From contig NC_084938.1 in NCBI RefSeq assembly GCF_958298935.1, positions 3,975,501 through 4,039,500 on the forward strand: 64,000 nucleotides of DNA. The letters run 5' to 3'. The notes beneath the pieces were generated by a model. The model did not search any database. It was not told the origin of the DNA and saw only the letters and a program-made list of their open reading frames with translations. Position numbers and translations under genes: made by a program. This DNA comes from Phragmites australis. Lineage: Eukaryota > Streptophyta > Magnoliopsida > Poales > Poaceae. This document shows positions 11,296 to 22,088 of the stretch, piece after piece; positions within the stretch are counted from its first letter, which is position 1; every line of letters starts with the position of its first letter.

Positions 11296-13265
11296 TATAA
11301 AATACTTGTCACGGCATTTATGAAAATACATGACACTTGGACCCACGTGTCAGCGACTGAGGATTTTGTCCCTGCATGGCCCACAGCACAGGCCCACCGG
11401 CAGCTGCGCAGAAAACGGCATGTCGTCGACGATGGCGCATAGATTGAGATTGAATGAAATCTTATACGAAAGGTAATCAGGACGACCATGAGATGTGTAC
11501 GCAGGAGACGTCCCCTTCACCGGATCGGCAACCATAAGCTTCGCATAATCTCGATCAGTACGATCGAATTGGTTCTTTGAGCAGGATGAAACTGACCTTC
11601 CGAGGCCGCCGCTAGATCGACAAAAGCAAGATTCTCTGATGACCTCATTGAATGTCACAGTGATCTCGAGATTTTAATTTTCTGTAAGAATGTAAGATCT
11701 ACAAATATGAGAATGAACCTTGATAGAGTACTCTTTGATGGACTTGATGACCAGAAGAGCTGTTTAATTGTACGATGCAACAGAACTAACTTTTGGTATC
11801 TCTGCCTAAAAAAAACTTTTGGTTTCTCCTGTAGATATTGATTTGTTCAGAATATTGGTCCCTTTGTGCATTCGGTGCAGCAAGTAAGATTGAACATACG
11901 TGCATTCACATTGTGATTAATACGTAGTATTATCAAAGCTTTTTTATTAAAAAATATGATGCCCACAATTAAAAAAAGGCACCAATTGGTTGCAAGGCTT
12001 GAGCCAGAATTTGGTGAAAACAACTTTATTCAAATCAGAAATCTATCCACGAGCTAACCAAAAGAAAAAAAAACTGCACCCAGTTCTAAGCAACTCCAAA
12101 GAACTTGTCTATCTCTGTCTGATAAGAAGCTTAGGGCATCTCCTAATTGCCATTGTTCAAAGCAAAACAACCATGACAAATTCTCTGAACAAACTCAAAT
12201 GCATGTACATGTAGATTCTTAATTTTAAGACAACAACTCACCTTCCATTATTTGCTGATGTTAATCTTGAAATTAAGTACCCTGGATTTGCAGTAATTCA
12301 GACAAGTCCAGTTAAATTCAACACAAGTAAGTAACTGATTGCCTTCTTCATGCAGAAGTGCCCAAGAAATCCAGACATTTCCAGCATGACAATCTTGATC
12401 TTAACAGTTAACACTGTACTGATCACCAACCAAAACATGATCTGTAGGGGCCCAAAAAAAAGCAGCCTTGGTCCCGTTGGCTCTCTCTTTCCCCTCAATC
12501 ATGTACCTCCGACGCCGACACCGTCGATCTGACACAGATTCGCCGTGCCGCCGTCGCCGTTGGATGTCGCACGCGGCACGCCTCTTCGCCATACGGTCGA
12601 TCGGCCGGTTCCTTGGTCCTCACTACTGTGCATTGTTAGTTCAGCAGTGACGCTGATGGAATCCAACGTACGCACATACGCTGCAGCTGCACACTGAATT
12701 ATCAGGCTTCTTGTCTGCAACTTGCAGCACGCACTGAGGAGAGAGAGATGGTATTAATATGTTGGTCTAAAAAAAAGATGGTATTAATATGAATGTTTGA
12801 TTATTCCTCTTCTGCTTCATGCTGCATGCTAAACGTAGATTGATGTAGATATCAATAACTGATCAAGAACTTATGAGGGAACGAGGAAGACAGAAAGTCC
12901 TCCTGCAATTGATTGTGCTGAAGAAAAAATGGAGGCATGTACATCATCATACTGCTTACTGCATCTATAGGTAACTAACTGAACGACAAGTACATGAGCC
13001 TTACATGATCTTGACTTCTTGTACCCATGGTGTGCCTTTGAATCCATGTGAGTTTGTACTACTCTTTTGTTGAAAATCCAGTTAATGTGGCCCTGTTTTT
13101 CCAGTAAATATCAACAGATGAAAGGGACAAGTGTTTCATAAGCTATATTTACTCTTCTATGGGTGTAACAATGAATTTGATCGTCAGGATTTAATTTAAT
13201 TTGTAGCGGTTATCCTTGCTGCTACTGAATAAATGTGGTAAGCAAAGCTGTTGTTTTCTTACGGA
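11296..13265. other. Intergenic, no gene recognised
   Basis: There are short open frames on both strands but none with recognisable motifs, splice structure or family similarity. GC-richer patches at about 11340-11660 and 12460-12720 could be old gene or transposon fragments. Confidence 0.4.
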
Positions 13266-13711
13266 GCGAAACCAAAATGTTGTTTTCTTGATCGTTATTT
13301 CAGAAATTAATTAGTTATGCTATGATGGATTTGGACTATCTTTATAAATATTTTTGCAATAACCGACAAAGATTCGTCAGTTGGGTGAAGCATCAGTGCC
13401 AAGAATTGTGTTAGTTTTACTAGGTTGTTCTCTAACAAATCGAAGAACGAGAGAGACGAAGTAGAAACAAAGTAATTTTACAGAGTGAAACAAAAAATGG
13501 TGCTTTCTTCATCGTTATTTCAGCAATTGAATTGAATTAATTATTCTGGGATGGGTTTGAAGAAAAGAAGCATCTTTTAAATTGTTGTCCAATAACTGAC
13601 GAAGAATTTCCTCGGTTTGGTGAAGCATCGGTGCCAAGAATTGTGCTGGTTTTACTAGGTTGTTTTCTAACAAATTGAAGACTGAGAGAGATGAAGTACA
13701 AACAAAGCGAT
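13266..13711. repeat. Diverged tandem duplication of a ~220 bp unit
   Basis: Unit 1 starts near 13266 and unit 2 near 13485. Both run through GCGAAAC/GTGAAAC, TTTCTTSATCGTTATTTCAG, GGTGAAGCATC, CCAAGAATTGTG and TTTTACTAGGTTGTT in the same order, with many substitutions and small indels between copies. It is an old local duplication with no clear coding function. Confidence 0.75.
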
Positions 13712-14031
13712 TATTCTTGTCCATATGTAAACATGGATCCCAATGGTAGCTAAAATAGATGTTATGGGCAGATTGGGAAGCCAACAATTTAGTGAGAATG
13801 GCCCTTTAACAGCAAGAACCAAAAGGGAGGCAACCAAAGCATGTGGTCAAAAACCTTTTGAAAATGTGGTTTGCAGTTTGCACACATGGCAGACAGGGTA
13901 AGCTACATGTTGCTGCGGTTAGGCCACGTTTGGAATGTGATGTTCCCTATACCAATTTCCTGTGGGAATCCTACATTCTGAACGCGGCTCATGGAGAATT
14001 CAGGTTCGTTGCCGATGAATTTTGGATATTA

Positions 14032-14282
14032 CTCCCTCAAATCATAAATACTTATCGTTTTAACTAAGATTTGATCAAACTTTTAAAACTTTGACCGTCA
14101 ATAGTTTTTAAATATTTAGTTTGAAAATATAAAATCACACGTGTAGATTTTTCTTAAAAATAGTTTTATAATATTATATTTTTATTAGATATTATAATAA
14201 TATAATAATAGAAAATAATGATCAAAGTTGTTCGTCGAAGATTGTGGAAAGTCAAAAGCGATAAGTATTTATGACGGGGGAA
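14032..14282. mobile_element. Stowaway-like MITE, diverged right end
   Basis: The left end TA-CTCCCTCAAATCATAAATA is matched by the inverse CGATAAGTATTTATGACGGGGG at the right. The last bases of the right terminus have decayed. Short and non-coding. Confidence 0.65.
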
Positions 14283-14317
14283 ATAATAAAAAGGGAACAC
14301 TTAGCACTAGATAGTAA

Positions 14318-16296
14318 GGGCACGTTTGGTTACTCGGCAATGGCTCGCCTCGTCTTGCTCGGCAAGGCTAGCCGTTTGGTACTGACCAAAAAGCTTGCTT
14401 TGTCGGGCAAAGTCGCCCACGCGAGCAAGTTTTTCCTTGCTCGTGCAAGAGAGCCGATTTGTCTCTGCCGCACCGGCAAGGTTCGTTTGCCCGCTCGAGT
14501 GCCAAGTTAATTGAGCTCGAGACACGGCGAGGTCGTCCCTATCCCCTCCGACTAGCTTGTCCCATTTTCTCAGGTCCTCATCGATGCCGAATCAAGCTCC
14601 AATCAAAATGCTCGATGCTGAATCGAGCTCCAATCAATCTGCTCGCTGCCAAATCTAGACTAAATCGAGCTCCTTACTGACAAATCAAACCCAAATCGAG
14701 CTCCTCGTTGCCAAGGTTCACGTTACCAACCGGAGCTCGGTAACCGAGCTCACCGAGCTCCGGCGGTAACCAAAATCTCGTGGTAACCGCGGTTACCGGT
14801 CAAAAATTCAAAAAAAATTCGGAAAAAATTCATTCGGCAAAATTTGAATTTTTGTGAAAAAATCGTGTTTTTGCCCTCTCAGTAACCGCTCGGTTTTGGT
14901 CGGTTACCGAGCGATTTTCTCGCATTTTTGATTTGGTCGGTTACCGAGCGGTTTGGGTTGGTAACCGCTCGGTTTTCTCGATTTATCGAGCGGTTTTATC
15001 GAATTTCAGCGCAGTTCAACAAAAAACCTAAAAAGGGCTCAATCTTGTAAAATCAATAACTAATTCATCTGAGATTCAAATCAAGTGAAACAAATTTTGT
15101 TGGCTTCCTTGTAACATGATATACATGATAAAAGTATTTATACTCATAAAAAAGTTCAAAATTTTCTGTGAGAAATTTTATTTTTAAACCAAGTTAAATG
15201 CATAGTTTACTCTTTGCTAATCCAAAAATCATGAAACTAATTTTGTTAGTCTTCTTACATGATCCTATATCTTTTGAAAATACATGAACTCATGAATTAG
15301 TTATTGTAACATGCATGATTGTGTAAATGTGTTGCGACTAGATTAATTCATAACTGACCCATCACACCTCAAAAATTAGTGAAACCACTTTCATTAGCTT
15401 ATTTATACTATTATTTACGTAGAAAAAATAATAGTAGACATGAAAAAGTTAATTACAGTGCTGTTTCTTAACATATTCACTTTATGCTTGTGAACTTTGT
15501 AAAAATCATAGAGAATTTAATAAAACTCTAAATAAAGTGAAATCAATTTTAAAAATTCTCTTAAAATACGTTTTATACAAGAAAAATATGTTTTTGCATG
15601 TTACACTTTTCCTTAACGTGAGTTAATAACTGAGCCGCACGCTTCAATTTTTTTCATTTTTTTCAAACTTTCTCCCTATAGAATATGATGCAAACGACAT
15701 TATTTTTGAAATTTTTTCACATAAGGTCTTAGAATTGTGTCTAGTTTTTTTAAAGATTTTTTTTGAAATTTTTTTGAAATTTTTAATTTTTTAAATTTTT
15801 TGAATTCAAATTTCGGTTACCGTTCGGTTTCTGAAACTAGACCGGACCGAGAAGGTCGGTAACCGCGATTTTTGGGGGGTTACCGACGGTTTTTTGAACC
15901 CTGCTCGCCGCTAAACCAAGCTCCGTTGAGGACGATTTGAGCACATACACATCTAAATACCACATACTTTTATCCAGATTGAGGCCAACTCGAGCGGCGG
16001 TGCGCTCTCGGTGGCGGATGCCTATCTGTCTGTGGGGTTTTCTTTTTCGAAAAGGGCATCTGTTCTTGGATTGATTTCCTTTCTGGTGCTTAGTGATTCT
16101 AGATTTACTTGGATGGATTTTTGTGGATTATTTTCTTCCTTTTCTTTTTGGCTGAGGAAGGGGGAAGAAGGGTGATGAGCAGGAGGAGCTTGGCAAGCAA
16201 CGGTACCAAACAATTTGGTTTTCCTTGCTTTTGCCTCTCCTTGCCAGGAGAGGCGAGTGGGCAAGGCGAGGTTCACAGTAGGATCCAAACGTGCCC
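14318..16296. mobile_element. Harbinger/Tourist-like element with a nested insertion
   Basis: The left end GGGCACGTTTGGTTACTCGG and the right end, the inverse of GGGCACGTTTGGATCCTACT, form terminal inverted repeats. The flanks are TAA (14315-14317) and TAA (16297-16299), the 3 bp duplication of PIF/Harbinger elements. Subterminal regions at both ends carry GGCAAGG/TTGCTCG-type words. The element is 1979 bp, of which 1192 bp is a nested hAT-like copy, so the original was about 780 bp and non-coding. Confidence 0.7.
14712..15903 (-). mobile_element. Non-autonomous hAT-like element, copy A (nested, reverse)
   Basis: In reverse orientation it begins CAGGGTTCAAAAAACCGTCGG and ends GTGAACCTTG. The imperfect 8 bp flanking duplications are CTCGTTGC (14704-14711) and CTCGCCGC (15904-15911). 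Both ends are rich in CGGTTACCG words, and the middle is AT-rich and non-coding. It shares long internal stretches with the copies at 17844-23546 and 40968-42090. 8 bp duplications and CAGGG ends suggest the hAT superfamily. Confidence 0.7.
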
Positions 16297-16299
16297 TAA

Positions 16300-17843
16300 G
16301 GTAATATATGCTAAATTTTTTGGTATACTCATTCTAGCTAGGAATTCTATTTGCCTGCCTAGTAGCTGGTGGAAGGAAAAGTTCAGTGGCATGAGGAGCA
16401 CAAAAATATTGCTTGCTCATGGACGTGTGGGTTAATATGTCAGTATCCCCAAGTACTATCGTACGTGTAATTATTATTGCTTATGTTAGTTATAGTTGTG
16501 CGTGCCAATAACGTTTTTCTACGGCACAGCAGCAGGAACAGCTGAGTGATGTGTGATTGAGGCATATAACTCACCATCTGTGATGTGAGCAGCTCGAGCT
16601 TCCATATCTCTTTCTTCTTCTATTTTTGCTTCGACGGGTAGCAATCCATGGCTGAATAATAAACAAGAGGAACAATGTGGCGAGTTCTTTATAATATATA
16701 TATATATATATATCTGTGTGTGTGTTTCAAATAGTAGTAGTTCACTGTAATCTCATATCACAATTTTATTTTCTTGCTATTATGATCTTGAGTGCAATGC
16801 ATCAATACATAGAAGTTCGTGCGTATCCACTATAGTTTTGGTAACATATCATGAATTCAGGATAGAAATGTAAAAACCAACGACTTTGAAGGTTGCAGTA
16901 GAATTAGAACCTCAGACACATTTCGCACGAACTATTTCTGTTATTACCGACATAGTTGTGGTAGACCTACAACCTCATGCTTCCTGCATTTTGCATGCAC
17001 GAAGCATTTCAGCTAGAGGACTTGAACTAACTCTTAAAATTCCTGTGTTCCAAATTGAAACCAACGGAGCCTTGATCGAGCTCAAGCTACCTTAGCTTGG
17101 TGATCTGAAATAATTAGTGACTAAACTAAAGGGATTTATGGTTAATCAGGGCCATCAGCTTAGTTGTTTTAATTAGGGCCACTATACTGTAGCAATCAGA
17201 AGGACCTTTTTGTCAAAGCAAGCAGTGGAGACATGCTTGATTAGCACTCACATAGATTGATGAGGAAGGGCAGGGCCCTACACGGCTAGCCACTGTCGCC
17301 CTAGCTAACACTGTAACAAAGCAATTTAGCTAGAGCCTTTGTGTTACTGAATTCAACGGATGCTTATTCTCTCTCTCTCTCATGAGTCGATTAAGTGAAG
17401 CCAGTCCGAGATGGTTAAGACGTCGTAGTCCTCTAGCTTATCGATCCTCTCTCTCTGAATCTCTCTCTCTCGTCCCCATATGTCCATTAGGGGTTGTCCT
17501 GTGACCATCCCCTTAGGGCAATGTGGCCCTCTACCCCTAGCCGGGGCGCCACAGATCCTAATCATTGAGCTCATCATTCAATTCATTAACAAAACGCAAT
17601 GAACAAATCCCGGATGATCAATGCATGGATCGGTCGGTGCTTCGATTTTCGTGCAAGTGTGCCGGCACTGTTCACTGTTTCTTCCTGGCTTGATCAATTG
17701 ACCCACACACATGTACACACTGTTGATTCTATGGGGACTGATGAGAGTGGAGGAAGACTTGTTGTACTATAGAGAACTGTAGATGAACAGCTTGCTGGTA
17801 ATTATTTTCCTATTTTGCAAGCAAGAATATTGCTAAGTGGGGA
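16300..17843. other. Intergenic, microsatellites only
   Basis: A compound (TA)n(TG)n microsatellite lies at 16691-16726, and CT-rich runs occur at 17368-17385 and 17445-17475. No gene is recognised. Confidence 0.5.
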
Positions 17844-18744
17844 CAGGGTTTAACTTATCGTCGGTTACCACTCGATAATCACAATTATCGAGCTTATCAG
17901 ACCGTACCGTATTTCACTACGTCAGAACAATACATTAGTGACGGGTGATAACCGTCATTAGTGACGGTTACAGCATTCATCACTCTTATTACGTCACTAA
18001 TGGCAATTACCAGTGACGGGTTATAATTGAGACCTATCACTAAAATGCGTCTTTTATGATCTGAGCAGGCTGGTTGCCTGTTATTGTGACCGTCATTAGT
18101 GACAAGTGTATGTACCACCCGTCACTAATTATCTATCCCCAGTGACGGGTAGTTTTCCAATCCGTCTTTGGGACTCGATCATTAGTAACGGATGTTAACT
18201 ACAAATCGTCACTACTGACCGAGTTATCAGCGACAGTTTCTTACCACCTGTCATTGGTTACTGAGTCATTAATGACGGGTAGATTTCTAACCTGTCTCTA
18301 GGACTCGGTCATTAGTGACGGGTGATAACAACAACCCGTCACTAATTAACTAGAACCAGTGACGGTAGCTACAACCCGTCACTGGTGTTATGAGTCATTA
18401 GTGACGAGTATATTTTCAACCCATCTCTAATGACTGAGTTCCAGAGACAGGTTAGAAAGCTACCTGTCACTGGGACTCAGTCATCAATGACAGGTGAATT
18501 TACCACATGTCACTAATAGTCTCATCCCCGAAGGGATTTACCTTTTTCCTAGCTGCATCCTGAAGCAATGTCAGGATTTAGCAGCCATCTTCTCCTGCAA
18601 ATAAGACACATCCAGATACATTCATACCATGATCACCATTCATTTCAAGATATATACCCGCATGGACCAAGTCACGAGATATGCAACCACAAATTACATA
18701 ATCAAAAGTCCTTGAAACGTACAACGACGCAAATCCACATCAAG

Positions 18745-18870
18745 AGCTCGAATTACATAAGTCAAAAGTGCAACCTCGAATTACATAAGTCAAAAGTGCA
18801 ACCACAAATTACATCAAGATAGTTACAAATTACATAAATCGAAAGTGCAACCACAAATTACATAAGTCAG
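18745..18870. repeat. Short tandem repeat inside the CACTA element
   Basis: The phrase AATTACATAARTCAAAAGTGCAACC recurs about four times with small changes, at a period of roughly 27-40 bp. It lies between the left subterminal array and the Ulp1-like gene. Confidence 0.75.
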
Positions 18871-19129
18871 AGATCTGCCTCCCTACAATAGAACTCACCT
18901 TTCGAAGAGACGACTTCGGTCATTAAGAACGAGGCGATCCGTGCTCGAATGTTGGAGAGTGCAGAATCCTCAATGTTGCCATCCGATAAGCTGAATTACT
19001 GCTGAATGAAAGTAGTTATGGAAAAAGTATGTAATTAGCGTGAGCAAAATCATTTTATCATCAGATATTTGTAATGAATAAAAACAGCTATGAAAAGATT
19101 ATGCAATTATCTTACATCTGGAGATTTCA

Positions 19130-20574
19130 TATCCTTTGCTGCCATAAATAGCAGCATGCAACACGCAACGTAAAATCCGCAAGAATTGCCCGGTGGTTGT
19201 TGGTGACACTGGAGAGGGAAAAAACCGTCAGTTCGAAAGAAAAAAATGTAGTAGTAGAGTATTTACAAATATGTCTGCTGACACTTACCATGAAGGCGGT
19301 CTTATGTGTCAGTGTGTGGGGCTCTTTCAGATCGTACTTTGGATCACATCGCATATAAATGTCAAAAGCCCTACATGTGAAGAGGGATACAATAGTCAAC
19401 ATTTGGTGTAAGTTTGAAAAGTTCAATATGTAACCTAAGTCATGAAGAGCTTACTCGTCGAGGATTTATTTGACGAAAGTATAATCATGTTGTTCCCATT
19501 CGCCGTTAGGTCCCACCACTAATCTTGATGAATCGAGGTACCAGACCAAGTTCCACTTGGGAGCAATGATCAATAAGATCCAATGGCCACCCGTGTTGTG
19601 GGCAGCTATCAGGTAGTCCCTCTTCGAAAAGTGGCTTATTGCCCTAGCCACATATTCCACAACAAATTCCCTTTGTTGTTCGATCAAAGAAATCGTCAAA
19701 TTTTGAGGGTCAAGGAATTCAAAGGGCTCCTTCTTCCTCGTTTCTTGTATCAAGTGTCTATATATAAGAAATTAGTTAGACTGGAGAATTTAGTGGTAAT
19801 AATTAATGAACATCTAGTTTAAAAGGGCTTACAATGTAAAGCATCACAATAACCCCATGTCCAGACCATCGAGGTTGAAGAGGTCATATAAGTTGTTGAA
19901 GCCCACAAGGAACTAGTCGTCCCCAGTCAAGAAGTGACGTTTTTGGTAATATAAGACAATGGAAACCTTCTTCTCTCTACAACCTTGCAGGTAGTAATTA
20001 TGCAACTCAACACAAGGTTGTCCCTCCCGCTGAAGTGGATCTGCCAGCAGCAAGGGCTTCCCAAGCTTGAATTTTGGGTTTTCCTTAGTCCAAGCTTCCC
20101 CTATCCAACGCTTCTCAACGATTGAGTCCTTACTAGAGGACTTGGATTTCTTCGACAACTACTTCATGGACCCTGGCCTAAACTTCTTCTTCTTCTCTGG
20201 GCTGCCCTCAGGTTGCTTACTTGTAGATAGCAGAGTGGGCAAAGGCTTCTTCTTCTTCTCTGGGCTGCCCTCAGGTTGCTTAACTGTAGATGGCAAAGTG
20301 GGCAAAGACGACACAACTAGCGCATCTCGAGGCTGAGGTTGGGGTAGGGAACTTGAACATCCAGGCGGATCGCTCCTAGGTACCGTGTGCACCAGGATGT
20401 CCCCCTCTTCCATTGAATCCTTTGAAGACGAGCTTGACTACTCTTGTGTCCAGCAATAGGGCTACCACTAACTGGTGCACTAGGAATTACAACTCCCTGT
20501 GCCGCAAATCTTTGCATGACATCTTGATAAATTAATGACTTAATATTAGTGACGGTTATAAGGACACCTGTCAC
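19130..20574 (-). pseudogene. Ulp1-like (C48) cysteine protease carried by the CACTA element, broken by stops
   Basis: On the minus strand, the segment at 20158-19913 has the ENPKFKLGKPLL and LHNYYLQGC motifs common in CACTA-carried Ulp1 genes. The exon at about 19753-19446 has the His box (GGHWILLII) and Asp box (WYLDSSR). A further exon with TLTHKTAFM ends at a GTAAGT donor near 19290, and one at about 19204-19135 has the Cys box (PPGNSCGFYV). All three catalytic residues therefore survive. The family cleaves SUMO-like precursors or conjugates and is repeatedly found as cargo in plant CACTA/MULE elements. Two in-frame stops (20159-20161 and 19466-19468) interrupt it. Nearby, a 63 bp direct repeat encodes two KQPEGSPEKKKK units (about 20186-20311). 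It is probably a decayed cargo gene. Confidence 0.75.
20186..20311 (-). repeat. 63 bp tandem duplication encoding a Lys-rich repeat
   Basis: The phrase CTTCTTCTTCTTCTCTGGG plus following sequence occurs twice, 63 bp apart, encoding two 21-residue units with KQPEGSPEKKKK. The period is a multiple of three, so the frame is kept. Confidence 0.85.
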
Positions 20575-20633
20575 TAATTATTTAACATTAATGACGGGTG
20601 ATAAGGATACCCGTCACTAATGACACATGCAAA
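20541..20633. repeat. Internal cluster of CACTA subterminal words between two cargo genes
   Basis: ATTAGTGACGG, CTGTCACTAATTA, AATGACGGGTG and CCCGTCACTAATGA occur in both orientations within ~90 bp. This is the same vocabulary as the terminal arrays but lies in the middle of the element. Confidence 0.8.
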
Positions 20634-20864
20634 GATTGACTTCTACAAACAAGAGAAGTACATGCATGCAAACAGAGAGTACTTCAACATCCCATTCAAT
20701 AGAACTGAATTGAACTTCAATGGATGACATCCTATAGCAATGTCAGAATTTGGCAACCATCTCCACATTCAAGAGCATAGATATACATCTAGAAACTTGA
20801 ATTTAACTCAAATCGGTCATATAATATAGTTATACATACTACTTATGCAAATATCCATACATCA

Positions 20865-21629
20865 TTACACTTTAGCATTTGTCGGAGCACATAACCTCTG
20901 ATATTTAACATAGTTGAAATCTACAATACTGTATCCTAGTACTTCATCAATATACATTACCGCATGAATTTGTGCACTCTCTTTCGCTTGGCATGGACAA
21001 CCCGATGCTTTACCATAGACAGTAAACAAGATCTTATTAGCTGATTCATTTTCACTTAAATGAAACCTTATATCAGCCTGGAAGTTGCCTCCAGCAGTGA
21101 AGTCCACTCCGGGGATATAAAATCTTAACCCAAGTTGCTCCATAGCTTGATCTAAGATAGCATGAAAGCTAATTGCCGCAAAGGTGTCACCAAAAATATC
21201 CTACAAGCAAAAAATAATAATAATAATACACGCTAACAGTCATGTATATCAAAACAACCGGATAACATATTATTGTACCATATCATATTCATCGAATTGA
21301 GTAAGCCTCTCACAGATCAAAGCTAAATCCTCTTCGCCCTCCTCAAGCGCTTTTATTAAAAAATAGTTGTAATCAGGCAAAAAGAACCTATGCTCCTCAA
21401 GCACTTTCAGGCACCCTTCAATGATGGTTTTTTCAAAATACAACGAAATCGGTGATGCCTTACCACAGGCCCTAATAGTGATATCCCCACTACTTTCTCC
21501 CCTTGAACATATGTCAAAAGAGATAGACAGCTTCACAAAATTCCTTCCATCTAGAGTGGATTGCACCAAAGGTACAGTACCACCTATCACAGGGATGACC
21601 TCTTTAAGCCATATGATCGGTTTCAACAC
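20865..21629 (-). CDS. Unrecognised two-exon gene carried by the CACTA element
   Basis: Exon 21643-21282 follows an acceptor TTATGTAG and ends at a GTACAA donor after codons for DEYDM. The next exon starts after TTGCTTGTAG near 21199 and runs to TAA at 20865. The join keeps the frame and gives about 230 residues with no stop; the first exon is not placed. Each half has a similar module: a beta-rich stretch, then (Y/C)GKAS, then a helix-like stretch, then D(Y/F)NY. I do not recognise the family. The beta-beta-beta-alpha impression and the Gly-Lys-Ala pattern are loosely like a double-stranded-RNA-binding fold, which is speculation. It lies between the internal and right GACGGGT arrays. It may be host sequence captured by the element. 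Confidence 0.45.
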
Positions 21630-21704
21630 CTACATAATAAGATGATATGAATTGTACCTAATGTACTATAAACTCAATAAATTGTTATATCCTAATGAGT
21701 GTTA

Positions 21705-22088
21705 CTATGAGCCTAACAATGAGGGAGAACAAGAAAAGAGATTACTATGATCCGTCTTGATCATGGCCAGTGGGGGAACGCCGGTGGGGGAACACCTGGA
21801 GGGTAGTGTATGCCTAGTGCATGAGCCGATGGAGGAGTTGTCGGGATCCATCCAAGTCCGCCACGGCGACGGCAACGCCCCCGCCACTACCTTGATCCAT
21901 CGCCCTAATCCTACCAGGTAGAGGGGGGTGGCGGCGTATGTCAGGTTGTGGTGGAGGGGGGAGGATGGCGGCGAGGTGCGAATGGTGGCAACGATGGGAG
22001 GAGGAGGCGAGTGAACATGAGCGGAGATGAGAGTGGTTGAGAAAGAGAAATGGGTAGATAAGAATGGTCGAGCAGATAGGAGTGGCAA
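21705..22088 (-). other. GC-rich stretch, possible first exon of the CACTA cargo gene
   Basis: An open minus-strand frame of 127 codons, low in complexity (Pro/Ser/Thr). An internal ATG (MDPDNSSIGS) could begin a first exon spliced to the acceptor near 21643. No homology is recognised. Confidence 0.2.
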
